Positions 51,330 to 62,653 of a stretch of 64,000 nt of DNA are shown here, in pieces (the first letter of the stretch is position 1; each line of letters opens with the position of its first letter). The stretch covers positions 16,244,192 to 16,308,191 of the forward strand of contig OY848917.1 in NCBI GenBank assembly GCA_963693285.1, in the 5' to 3' direction. This DNA comes from Xestospongia muta (Eukaryota > Porifera > Demospongiae > Haplosclerida > Petrosiidae). Under the pieces are notes generated by a model. It was given only the letters and a program-made list of their open reading frames with translations. It did not search any database and was not told the origin of the DNA. Position numbers and translations under genes: made by a program.

Positions 51330-53254
51330 TCAACATATCTATTGAATGATTCATCCCATACACAATGGAAGATAGATGTTGGATTAGAGTCCTGGAATCA
51401 GTGGAACACTGGTATTGAGATTGGTAATCCCAGTCCTGTAGACAATGGAAATTTATTTGAACCAAATACTTTAAAAGATAAATCTAATTGAGGAGTTTGA
51501 CTATGCTTTACTCCCTAAACCAGTATGGGATCTGTTAGTTAGTTGGTATGGACTGTCAGTAGGATCACAACCTATTTATAGGTAAGATTAAGATAATATT
51601 ATACTGTGAAAGGACATTTCAGACTTTATATTTGTCTGGACAACCAATACTAAAAATTTAAAAACAAAACCAAGCTATATATACAGTACAACAACCAATC
51701 AAAATACATCTAAGGAGTCCATAGCAACGACAGATAGGATTTACCACTATTGGTAAGAATAAGGACATGATTAACTGCGTACTTTATTAAACTATTATTG
51801 TAGGTAATTGTTATACAAAAGATAAGAGAATTATTTAGTATAAGTAAAGTTCTGTTCTTTGGGAAATAAATGTAGAACCAGTTGAAGGCCTTATTCTCAA
51901 CAATGAAAGAATTGCAGCAAAAATAATGAATTATTATGTAAAGATGAAATATATTGAAGATGATTTCCAGTTGTAGGCTCATGTAAGTTCTTCAAGGACA
52001 CCCAGTAAACAAAATGGCACTGCAACATGACCTACTTGTCAAAGACATTATACTAGGATACAAGGGGCAAGTATAGTAGCACTGCCATAATCTGTTTACA
52101 CAAAATGAACATTAGTAGAATTTTATAACAAACACTTTGTTATGTCAAACCACTTGTGTCACTTGAAATGGCAGACTGTTCTCTTAGTAGAATGATCAAA
52201 TGTCATGTAAAGTATAATAAGTTTGACTATGCTTTACTCCCTAAACCAGTATGGGATCTGTTAGTTAGTTGGTATGGACCTATTTATAGGTAACACTAAG
52301 ATAGTATTACACTATACTCTTATTATTTACAATTAGGCATGTAGCGGACCATGGTACTTACGTAAATCATTTGAAGTTTGAGGTCTATCTGCTTGAACTT
52401 TAAGTGTCTTTGTATCCACATGTCAATGATGTCAAATATGTTCACTTTAATAGAGCAACCACTATTGGTAAGAATAAGGACATAATTAACTACATGACTT
52501 TATTAAATTATTATTATAGGTACTGTTATACAGAAGATAAGAGAGCTATTTGGTATACCTGTAACTGATGGATGTAGACTATGGGATTGTTACATGATAA
52601 ACAGCTATGAAGTACATATTAATCTAGATCAGATTTTACTTGATGCTGGTATTTATGAAGAGCAGGTATTATGATACATGAGGTTAATAATTTCATTCTC
52701 TTTAGTAGATGTTAAAGTTGGAAGTAAGAAATCCTGATGGTAGTTGGTCAAAGATGGTTGAATTAAAACTATGTATATATCCAAATACTAATGATATTAA
52801 ACTGTGGTCATTTGATATATTTGACACAGTAGGTATGTCATTATTATCTTCTGAGTAATGTATTTTATTATTATAATAGGTACTATTATTGAGAAGAGAA
52901 CTATTCAATTTATCTAACATTATTGAGTGTAGAATATGGAAATGTTACATGACAAACAATAATGACGTACTTATTAATTTAACCCAGACTTTACCTAATG
53001 TTGTTATTTATAATAGGCAGTATAATGATGAGTTGTTATTACAACTTTTTGCTATATTTTAAATATTAATGTTAGAAATGAGGAATTATGATGGTTGTCG
53101 AAGGAAGTGTAAAGAAAAGATGGAGGTACTATCACAGCAAGTCGCACATTCACTTAGCCCTGACATACTGACAATCAGAATGCAGAAGCAAAATTTTGTA
53201 AATTGATCATGCATACCGGAACAAAAACAAAACAACAATTAGCAACAACAATTG

Positions 53255-53308
<54 letters not shown>

Positions 53309-53530
53309 TAATTTGCACTCTCTTGTAGTGTGTGTCCCTATAGGTTTACATAATAATATATGTATATATATATATATATATAGAGCAACCACTATTGGTA
53401 AGAATAAGGAGATAATTAACTACATACTTTATTAAACTGTTATTGTAGGTACTGTTATACAAAAGATAAGAGAACTATTTAGTATACCTGTAACTAATGG
53501 GTGTAGACTACGATATTGTCTTATTATAAT
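51330..53530 (+). pseudogene. Degenerate cluster of DUSP and ubiquitin-like exons of the USP4/11/15 type
   Basis: Plus-strand exon-like pieces with good splice borders. DUSP exon 51330-51581 reads QWKIDVGLESWNQW, NPSPVDNGNLF, then a frameshift near 51489, then FDYALLPKPVWDLLVSWYGL. A shortened DUSP copy is at 52222-52289. UBL exon 52337-52467 (HVADHGTYVNHLKFEVYLLEL across residues, stop TAA at 52401-52403) joins in phase to 52520-52665 (TVIQKIRELFGIPVTDGCRL, LLDAGIYEEQ) and 52709-52832 (LKLEVRNPDGSWSK, then the start of another UBL, VELKLCIYPN). That second UBL continues at about 52880-53020 after a frameshift (CRIWKCYMTNNNDVL). Further UBL fragments lie at 51804-51845 and 53449-53520. In the family, DUSP and UBL precede a cysteine protease domain. 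No Cys or His box occurs here. With stops and frameshifts in several exons I call it a pseudogene cluster. Confidence 0.75.
53250..53385. repeat. (AT)n tracts
   Basis: Two long tatata runs (about 53257-53309 and 53357-53382) flank a short unique segment, just before the last UBL fragment. Confidence 0.85.
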
Positions 53531-54468
53531 TACCACTTCTTCTATTTAATGAACGTTGGCTAGTGCTTACAATTCTTTCTGCTTGCTTCTCATTTTCGGA
53601 CATGTGGCTTTTAATAAGACTTTGCCTCTTTCATGTGTCAGATAATCTACATGTGATTGTGTATACACATTTTTTTGCTAAATTGATACAAAGTCACTGT
53701 TTGTGACTTTTCTTCTTTTCCAATTACATTGTTGCAATAATAACATTGATTAAAATAGTGAAAGATAACCTTAAAATTATACATGGCAAATTATAATAAA
53801 GCTTACATTCCAATTACAATCAAAAGAGAAATAATACACGTATTTATGAAATGACTAGTACTTCTGAGCACAATAGCACGCAACACACAAAAATAGGTGA
53901 AAAAGTATAATTGAGCACTCAAAGTTGTTAAGGTCACATCTAGCAAGGAACTACAAACGCTTAACCACCACTATTATGGCGGGAAAATATACGTAAGAAG
54001 AACAGCAAAACATTAATAGATTTTTAATTAATTATTAAAACGTTTATTAATTAAATGATATCTTATTGCTAAAAACATTAATGGTAATAAAGTAAATAAA
54101 TAGTAAAGTTAGTTTATCTTGTAAAACTAAAAAAATAATTAACAATAGTAATGATCTATATTGATGTAATACAATAGTTGTAAAAAGATTAATGATAAAT
54201 CATTATGATTGTAGTTGTTAAATAAAGAAATTCAATTCCAAACTAATTTAGTTTTCATGAAGCAAGTTCAAAGTTAAATAAAATGTAGAATGTTTGGATT
54301 TAAACTACATTTAGCCAGTCAGATGTGGTGTCTTTGAAGATTTCTTCCATTTTTAGTTGGTGATTTAGCTGAACAAGAAAACTTTATTGGGAAAATGACA
54401 CATACTAACATTGTAGATGAAGTTTTTGCCCCTGTTACCAATGTAGACAGAACTGAATACACAGCAAT
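53531..54468. other. Region without a recognisable gene
   Basis: Very AT-rich. No open frame of note and no repeat family recognised. Confidence 0.45.
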
Positions 54469-54714
54469 AGGGGTGTAGCTAGACTAAATTATTGTGGAGG
54501 CCAAGTGTATAAGGTGTGCAAAGTACACTGAAAATTTTTCAGCTATTTCATGAGAATGTATCTAATTAATTGAAATTACAATCATTCAATATTGCATTTT
54601 TTGTTTTAAATTTTATTTGAAACCCATTTTAATCACTTGGGGACACCACTGGCTGTAGAGGGGCCAACAAACGTTTGAGGGCAGTCCCCCTTGGCCCCCC
54701 ACAGCTACGCCCTT
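54469..54714. mobile_element. Probable MITE, about 245 bp
   Basis: The left end AGGGGTGTAGCTAG and the right end CACAGCTACGCCCTT are imperfect inverse copies. The interior is non-coding, with a GC-rich right flank (cccccttggccccccac). The sequence agcaat lies near both borders, but I could not fix a target-site duplication. Confidence 0.55.
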
Positions 54715-54877
54715 GCATAGCAATGATGATTACAGACGTTTCCATGATATTAAGCAACTCTACACAAACAGAGGAAAAGCGTAGCCCTTTTAAACATCTC
54801 CCTGATATTGTAAGAAACTTTATAAACGTCCCAAATATCTAGCTTCAAGACATTAAGAGTACATGTGTTAACAGATG

Positions 54878-54965
54878 CTATCTATCTATCTATCTATCCA
54901 TGTATGTTGTATGCATGTATCTATCTATCTATCTATCCATCTATATCTCTTTATGTCTATCCATC
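54878..54965. repeat. (TCTA)n microsatellite
   Basis: Two runs of tatctatctatctatc separated by about 20 bases of unique sequence. Confidence 0.85.
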
Positions 54966-55229
54966 TCTCATAGCCTGAGAGAGAAGAATCTAATGAAATG
55001 GTGTTTTGTGATTCATGTAATATCTATGTACATCAGTTAACATACAGTATCATTATCATAAAATTAGCTCACTTACACAAATGATAGTGTTCATTAAAAA
55101 CTTTATGTATTGATGTATTGTTAGTGTGTATATTAACAAATAATGTGTGAATCTTTTGTTTTGTTTTGTAGATAAGTTGATGGAATTTGATATGTTGTGC
55201 TTGTTGAATAAAGAAGGTGCTTGTACACA

Positions 55230-55785
55230 GTGTTTTGCAAGTAATAGAGGAATGAATAGATGGATGAATCAATGAATGGATAGACAGATAGATAAATGGA
55301 TCAATAAATGGATAGACAGATACATAGATGGATCAATGAATGGATAGACAGATAGATGGATGGATCAATGAATGGATAGACAGATACATAGATGGATCAA
55401 TGAATGGATAGACAGATAGATGGATGGATCAATGAATGGATAGACAGATAGATGGATGGATCAATGAATGAATAGAGAGATGAATGCATGAATCAACAAA
55501 TGGATAAATAGATAGATAGATTGATAAATGAATGGATAAACAGATGAATAGATGGATCAATGAATGGATGAATCAACAAATGGACAGATAGATGGATGGA
55601 TCAATGAATGGATAGACAAATATATAGCTGGATCGATAAATGGATAGACAGATACATAGATGGATCAATGAATGGATAGACAGATACATAGATGGATCAA
55701 TGAATGGATAGACAGATAAATGAATGGATTGATGAATGGATAGACAGATAAATGAATGGATTGATGAATGGATAGACAGATCTTA
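55230..55785. repeat. GATA/GGAT-type minisatellite, about 550 bp
   Basis: Many imperfect copies of a unit of roughly 28-32 bp built from ggatcaatgaatggatagac plus agatagatg or agatacatag. No coding content. A shorter tract of complementary composition (tccatttatcaat.., about 58190-58345) occurs in inverse sense. Confidence 0.85.
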
Positions 55786-58189
55786 CCCCCTATTACATTA
55801 TAAAGGAGACATTCAGATGACAAGATATTACAACACCATAAATGAGAAAACCAAAAATTAATGGAGTGAACAAAACACCAACATAAATAAATATACATAA
55901 TAAACAGAAAATATATTACATTATATCACACTTACAATCTATTATATTATAAAGGTTATATTAAGATGAAAAGTGATTACAGCACAGTAAACATGAAAAC
56001 AAAAATAAAGCACTAAACAAAATGACTCCAGCACAACCAGGAAGCCTGTACTGACGAGTGCGTCAGACAAGCAAAATTTGCAATGTTGTATGATCCATTC
56101 CCTTCTCCATATTGTTATAATAGAGACATATCCATTAATGGACTTCCAATCCCCCAATCTCTTGTTGGCTTCTCTAGGCCAAATCTTAGAATTCCAAAAC
56201 CGAGTCTTCACACTACATTTCACCAATCCCTCCAAATAACAAGTCTTTTAACAAAATAGCTGCTGTTGTAGTGGAGCATTCCATCTACACAGCAATGTCC
56301 TTCACTTGGCCCAAATGAAGAGTGATGGACCTTATCCACCTTCTTTTGAAGACCATAAGTCAGGCAGTAGGTCAATCATTACCATACTTTAACCTCTTGT
56401 TATTTTCCTAGTCATTTTTGTGGGATTGCTGGCATTTCAGGTTTTTTGCTAACAGAGGTGCCTGCCCTGATGATCAATAATATGTTTGGATTTACTTGAA
56501 TGAATGGATCAACTTTGGTTCTGCTACTGAACTTAGGCTCAAAACTATGGCCTATTATATATTTATGTATATATATGTTTGTGTGTGTGTGTGTGTGTGT
56601 GCGTGCGTGTGTGTGTTTTTCGTGTCTGTGTGTGTGTGTGTGTGTCAGAAATTTTGTAGGCTTGTGTTATGATAAAAAAAGTCACAACTCTATTTTTAGA
56701 GTTTGACTGCATGGGGATCATCAGTGTTACTGCATGCATGACTTTTTCAACTATAACAAATGATCTGAGGACATTTTCTACATACCAAAACTACGTGCAG
56801 ACTTTATGTGGCATGTATATATCAAGGAGGAACAAACAAAAAGGAATTTCTAACAAAGTAAGGATACAACCCAAAAAGCAGCTGCTAGGTAATTTAAAAA
56901 GTCTTTGGTGTTCATACAAGATTTACCCATCATATTTAGCTAGCAACAAACTTTGACTAAATAGATCCACACATATCAAATACAGTAAGTTTCATTTTTT
57001 TGATTCCTTTCTTGGTTTTTAATTTTTTACAATTACATGTGATTTTATAGCTTTGTGTGCCCATTTAATTCAAATGGGTTCAACACATCTTTCATTATAA
57101 GTATTTTATACAAACATGAGACAATTTGACCCTCATCATCATATTGTACTATTATTATGTTTCATTTATCTATACTTGGATCTAACATGACTAAATGAAA
57201 GGGCATAAATAGAACATTATACCTTTTTAGTATGTGATGTGGTGTTTGTAGGAGTATAGTGCACAAAATATAAGAGATTATACTACATACTTCCATCTTT
57301 TTGTTTAGATTTCATCAACAAAGAAATCATATAAATGTCCTGTTAATTGGTGGTCTTGAGGCGTTGATGGCTTTCTATGAAATGATGTGACATGTTCAAA
57401 TGTGACATTGTGCAAAACTGCACTGGCTAAAATCACTGGTGTATTATTATCGTGAATGAATGTAATTTCTATTAGCTTTTATGTGATTGATCAATCTCCA
57501 CACTACACATGAGGAATATTAATCCATTGTGCATTTTCATTAGTAATAATTTCTCTGGAGACCTTCTTTGACTGAACTCTCACTCTACTTTGACTGGAGT
57601 CTTGCGATCTTGACCATTTAAGACAATTGTGTTTCAATGTTTCATTACACTTACTTACTTTATCAGTGAATGTACCAAGAACAAGAATATTAAGAAGAAG
57701 TGCCAAAAGAATACTTCATCTATATGGATAAACATGGTCGATCAATTAATGAATAAAACAATGATTTTTACCATCTAATATAGTTAAAGTACAGTTTTCA
57801 TGGACTCTATTGTCTGGCACAAGTTGTAACCTTGTTAAGTACTTAACAGTAAGTTTTTACATGTGTTCTCAATGAGCTCTTGTACAAATATTGAATGATA
57901 TGGACATACAATAGATTTAAATACAATAGATTTAAATGACTTTTAAAAATTTATAGATCACAATAAAACCCAGTATGTTAAGCATAAGAAGAATGTGCTG
58001 AAGTGGGTGGGTCATCTAAGTATGTGTCCCATCATTATAGAAATGAGACTTATTGAGGTAGCACTAGAGCTGGAGAAGGACAGAATTTATATGCTTTATA
58101 CTTTTATTTTATTCCACAGGATAGTGAAGGTAATTTACGTGGGTGCAGTTTTGTAAGGAACTATAGTTCTAATTGCACATGTATATCTT
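55786..58189. other. Region without a confident gene; contains a (GT)n repeat
   Basis: The (GT)n tract at about 56578-56643 creates an artefactual plus-strand frame. Further open stretches (up to about 97 codons at 55942-56235 minus and 95 codons at 56669-56956 plus) have no recognisable domain. I searched this interval for upstream exons of FAHD1 and found none. Confidence 0.45.
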
Positions 58190-58345
58190 CATCTGTCCAT
58201 TTATCAATTTGTCCATCTATGTATACATTTATTCATCTATGTATCTATCCATCCATTCTCAATCTGTCCATTTGTCCATTCATCCATTCATCAATCCATC
58301 AATTCATAAATTCATCCATTTATCCATTAATACTACCTATTTATC
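58190..58345. repeat. TCCA/TCAT-type simple repeat
   Basis: Imperfect tccatt and catctatgtat units, immediately upstream of the FAHD1 exon. Confidence 0.75.
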
Positions 58346-58439
58346 CATATCACAGAGTTATATTCTCCTACTATAACTTACCTCATTTCAACAACAACAA
58401 AATCTATTGCTTGAAAACAATGATTTTTTCTTCAACAAG

Positions 58440-58639
58440 ATAGCTCTACAAAAGATATGATATTTTCTGTACCATATCTTATTAGTTACATTAGTCATAT
58501 CTTTAGCCTTGAAATTGGTGATGTCATACTAACAGGGACACTGGAGGGGGTGGGTCCTGTCAAACCAGGACAAGTTATAACAGCTGGAATTAAATATATT
58601 ATAGATATTAAGTTTCCAGTCACCTATAGAAAGAATTGA
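58440..58639 (+). CDS. FAHD1: FAHD1 (acylpyruvase / oxaloacetate decarboxylase), last exon only
   Basis: The family is a mitochondrial enzyme of the fumarylacetoacetate hydrolase fold that cleaves acylpyruvates and decarboxylates oxaloacetate. The exon follows a pyrimidine-rich acceptor (TTTTTTCTTCAACAAG) and reads SSTKDMIFSVPYLISYISHI, then EIGDVILTGTLEGVGPVKPG, then QVITAGIKYIIDIKFPV to a TGA at 58637-58639. The GD(V/I)ILTGT.EGVGPVK motif is characteristic, and the length fits the normal C-terminus. LEG replaces the usual PEG/PKG. No upstream exon with the catalytic Glu/Asp metal ligands was found in the preceding kilobases. It may be a real gene with distant exons or an orphan fragment. 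No frame damage inside the exon. Confidence 0.65.
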
Positions 58640-58776
58640 CATAATTATTTGTTGTAATTTTATTATTTTAGTATGTTATAGAAATTCCCTGCTAAATTGC
58701 TAATTAATAGTAATTAATTCGAGAGTTTTGGCGCGAGCGGTAAATAGCCAATTAGTCACGTTTCATCAGATCTCTG

Positions 58777-60057
58777 ATGGAGTACAAGAAACTATCTTGT
58801 TACCATGGTAAGTATAATAGGACTGCGTCTTCAGTTAAATTGTGTCTTTCTCAATAGACCAAACTTGTGACCTACGTTTTGGCTTCAAAAAGAAATTATA
58901 TGGGAAAAGTTTCTATGTTTGTAGTCAAACTCCTGGGTGTAAGTTCAAACAAGAGGCAAGGTAAGTTAAGTGACTAAGTGATGATTTTACACCTCTTCTC
59001 TTTTGTAGTGTGTCTCTACATAATTGTCCTGTTCACAAAGACTCACCTATAACAATATATTTTTTTAAAATTGAAGAAGACTAAGAATGATACACTAAAT
59101 TAATATCAATTATCAAGTTAATTATTACTTATTATTTTCTAAGTGGGATTTCATTGTAGTCGAGGGCTGACAGAATGGTGTGGATATCGTAGCTTGATGG
59201 TAAGTTTAAACATGTCTATGTTGTACTATGTAATGCTCTTCTCTTATAGGACAAGGAAAACCTAGAGCCCAATGTTAAAAGTAAACATTATCTTTCTGTC
59301 AACTTAACTAATATTTTTAGGTCACAAAGAGATATCGAAATGTTCTGAGGAATCATCACTATTGATAACACTATTTATGCCATTCCAGAGGCTGCTAGTT
59401 ATATCATGACACCTCATCAGAATAATGCCTTAGGCAATTCATCTCTTGTTTTCTCAACCAAATTAGAAAGTTCATCTTATCAGAAGGTTGGTGACATCTC
59501 TGTGGCAACAGTCAATGATAGCATGGAAAAGACCGGTGATATCTCCATGGCAACAGTGGATAATAGTATGTAAGAGATTGGTAGCGATATAGAAGTTAAT
59601 CTATAATGATGTAGATAATAATGGAGAAGAAAAAGATGTTAGTGTTGAGGAAGACAGAAGAGGGAATGTCAGTAGTAAGGAGGAAAGAGGAGGTGATATC
59701 AGTCACGAGGAAGATGTAGGGGGTGACGTTAGTGAGGAAAAAATCCAAAACAGTGTTAGCCATGAGGAAGAGGGTTATGTTGACAGTGAAGAAGAAAATG
59801 ATATTATTTACAAGGAAGATGAAATGGGTGATGTCAGCAGTGAGGAAGAGAAAGAAAATGAACTTACAGATAATCATGTCAGCAGTGATAAGAGAAAGAA
59901 TCAAGTTGTAAAGAAAGTGAAAATGAAGGGGACTCTAGAAGAAAGTGACAATGAAGGGGACTCTAGTGACAGAGGAACATCCACTAAATCACATGATGTG
60001 TCATCAAATAAAGTTGTTCTTAGACAACAAATTAGTAAGATAATTATAGCTTACTAA
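58777..60057 (+). pseudogene. TTF2-like N-terminus: GRF-type zinc finger and acidic tail, frame broken
   Basis: Exons 58777-58807, 58858-58960 and 59009-59084 join in frame: MEYKKLSCYHDQTCDLRFGF, KKKLYGKSFYVCSQTPGCKF, then VSLHNCPVHKDSP and a TAA at 59082-59084. The Cys-His finger with GKSFYVC, and the following C..H.D segment, match the N-terminus of transcription termination factor 2. Exon 59144-59199 (FHCSRGLTEWCGYRSLM) and 59250-59280 (DKENLEPNVK) match the next part. From 59321 an open region continues with a frameshift (EISKCSEE to ITIDNTIYAIPEA) and repeated GDIS.ATV units to a TAA near 59572. Then 59593-60057 encodes about 154 acidic residues (many Glu, Asp and Ser). No SNF2 helicase follows in the window. 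The breaks argue for a pseudogene or a multi-copy relic. Confidence 0.6.
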
Positions 60058-60399
60058 TTAATAGGAGCATTGCCAACTGTGATAAACGGTGACGATGAAC
60101 ATAGCTTAAGTCAAAGACCACACCTTATCGCTTAGAGGTATGCAGACAAGTTTCAAGTTGAATATCTCTGAGTGTATCATCCAATTTATCAAATACTAGC
60201 AATGAATGCGAGTACAATATATTGTATTTAATAATCTGAGTGTATCATCCAATGTATCTATTACTAGCAATGAATGTTGTGAGTATAAAATATTGTATTT
60301 AATAATAAATTACTAGCAATGAATGTGAGTACAAATGAATGCGAGTACAAAATATTGTATTTAAATTCTTGTTAGCAGCATCTCTACTTTCCATCCACT

Positions 60400-61180
60400 T
60401 TCCACTTCTCTCTTGTAGTGTGTCTCTCAATTGTTCTGTTCACAAAGACTCACCTATAACAATATATTCTTTTAAAATTATCAAGTTAATTCTTTTATTT
60501 TCTAGTGTGGGATTTCTATTACTTGTTATTTTCTAGTGTGGTATTTCATTGTAGTCAAGGGCTGACAGAACGGTGTGGATATCATTGCATTCATCTCTTG
60601 TTTTCATCTAAGGTTGGTGACATCTCTGTGGCAACAGTTAGTGTGGTATTTCATTGTAGTCAAGGGCTGACAGAATGGTGTGGATATCATTGCATTCATC
60701 TCTTGTTTTCATCTAAGGTTGGTGACATCTCTGTGGCAACAGTCAATAGCATGTGATTTTCATTGTAGTCAAGGGCTGACAGAATGGTGTGGATATCGTA
60801 GCTTGGTGGTAAGCCTTAGGCGTTCATGTCTTGTTTTCATCTAAGGTTGGTGACAGCATGGAAACAACTGGTGATATTTCCAGTCGTTCCATGCTATTGC
60901 AACAGTGGAATTCATCTCTTGTTTTTCAAGCTACGATATCCACACCATTCTGTCAGCCCTTGACTACAACGAAATCACCAGTCGCTATCATTGACTGTTG
61001 CCACAGAGATGTCAACCTTCTGATATGATGGTAAGCCTTCATCTCTTGTTTTCATCTAAGGTTGGTGACAGCATGGAAATGAGTAGTGATATCTCCAGTC
61101 GTTCCATGCTATCGCAACAGTGGAATTCATCTCTTGTTTTTTTTCATGTTATCAGAAGGTTGCATCTCTGTGGCAATAGC
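60400..61180. repeat. Rearranged and partly inverted copies of TTF2-like exon sequences
   Basis: A copy of exon 59009-59084 lies at about 60410-60480. Copies of the 59144-59199 exon (ttcattgtagt, agggctgacag, tgtggatatc) lie at about 60535-60590, 60640-60690 and 60755-60800, and in inverse orientation at about 60930-60975. Between them the aaggttggtgacatctctgt segment of the downstream exon recurs at 60611, 60716, 60844 and 61060. The copies have stops and different lengths. Confidence 0.7.
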
Positions 61181-61199
61181 ATGGAAACGACTGGTGCCA

Positions 61200-61760
61200 G
61201 TAGTGGTTTCAGTATGTCAGTAGTGGTTTCAGTTCAGAAAACAGGTTTGTGAGTCACATTCGTTGTTAGTAATTGATACATTGGACGATAATTAATAGAG
61301 ACTGAAGTTTAATAGAATAATGATGGTGAGTTAGACTGAAGTTAGAATAGAATAATAGATGCTGATCAACAGCATGGGTTAATAGAATAATAAATGCTGA
61401 TCAACAGCATGGTAGTGGTTTCAGTTCAGAAAACAGGTTTGTGAGTCACATTCGTTGTTAGTAATTGATACATTGGACGATAATTAATAGAGACTGAAGT
61501 TTAATAGAATAATGATGGTGAGTTAGACTGAAGTTAGAATAGAATAATAGATGCTGATCAACAGCATGGGTTAATAGAATAATAAATGCTGATCAACAGC
61601 ATGGGTGAGTTAGACTGAAGTTTATTATAGAATAATAAATGCTGATCAACAGCATGGGTGAGTTAGACTGAAGTTCGAATAGAATAATAGATGCTGATCA
61701 ACAGCATGGGTGAGTACCCTCTGCTATGTAATAGATGCTGATTAACAGCATGGGTGAGGG
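61200..61760. repeat. 192-bp tandem duplication with a nested shorter repeat
   Basis: The segment beginning tagtggtttcagttcagaaa occurs at 61221 and again at 61413 (offset 192). Within and after it the block gatgctgatcaacagcatgg, next to gagttagactgaag, repeats at least six times to 61755. GCTGatCAaCAGC is itself a near-palindrome. Confidence 0.8.
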
Positions 61761-62281
61761 TGAGTCGAGACCTCCTTATGCACGTGTTCAACAGCTGGAT
61801 GAATAGCAGCTACATGACATTCAAAAACATCACTTTTATTTACAGCATTTGTGATGTTGCTATGGCTAGTTAGGGCTAGTTAGGAGTTTTTTAACTTGAT
61901 AGATATCATCATCAGCACAAGCTCGATGAAATTTTGACAACGGCTCATCTGACATTCTATACCTAGTTAATTGAAACAAATTCTATACCTAGTTAATTGA
62001 AACAAGAGATCATATTTTGCATTAAAGCTAAACCACAAACTCACTTCCAAATATGCCCAGTCTTTGGTTATTGGTGGAATTTTCTAGACATTGCTTATAT
62101 ACTCACAGAGCAGCCCTGAAATTTGTGCACAGTACATTATGTGGCATGATAGATAGACAATCTGACTCTATAATGTGGCATGATAAGATAGACAGACAGT
62201 CTGACTCTATAGTAGAGAATAACAAACAAAGAAGACAATCAAATTTCTTCAAGAAAGTCAGTCTGTCTGCTTAAAAACATA

Positions 62282-62653
62282 TACAATCCACTTGATCCAC
62301 TTGGGTCTAGACGTAAAATTCATAAATTTGGTAAGTTGTAAAGACTTCTTTGTGGTCTTTAACACAACTAGAATAATGTATTTCAAGTGCATTTTATTAT
62401 GCTTGAAAATTTGAGTCCAGGGTTTAGGTCAAGATTGAGTTCTATTCAATTGATTGCACTAACCAAGACATCTGTTATTGAAGAACAAAAAGAATTATGG
62501 TTGACTAATATTTCAACAATGTTTGTATGTCCTTCAAAACTTGCATCATTAAGGGCTGCCCATCCAAACTATTGTAATAACAAACAAATTATTAACTGTC
62601 AAATTAGACCACTAACATGCTACACTAATAATAAAATAACACAGACTTCATAA
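62282..62653 (+). pseudogene. Two-exon fragment of a multi-copy protein family
   Basis: The plus strand reads NPLDPLGSRRKIHKFG to about 62330 with a GTAAGT donor. After an AG near 62380 it continues in the matching phase: VHFIMLENLSPGFRSRLSS, then IQLIALTKTSVIEEQ, to a stop at 62651-62653. The NPLGSR.K.HK and LxNL.P.(F/Y)RS.L..IQL(I/L)AL pattern recurs in cnidarian, sponge and fish repeat-associated proteins that I cannot name. The rest of such proteins is absent, so it is likely a transposon-derived remnant. The last 40 codons look less conserved. Confidence 0.45.

Noticed and set aside
54878..55785. Possible CRISPR-like or regularly spaced array
   Set aside because: Contiguous degenerate GATA-type tandem repeats without unique spacers, in a eukaryotic genome.
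56500..56706. Plus-strand frame with a Cys-Val repeat
   Set aside because: Produced by the (GT)n microsatellite.
59596..59904. Hydrophobic 102-codon minus-strand frame
   Set aside because: Antisense of the acidic Glu/Asp/Ser tail of the TTF2-like relic. GAA and GAT codons read backwards as Phe, Ile and Leu.
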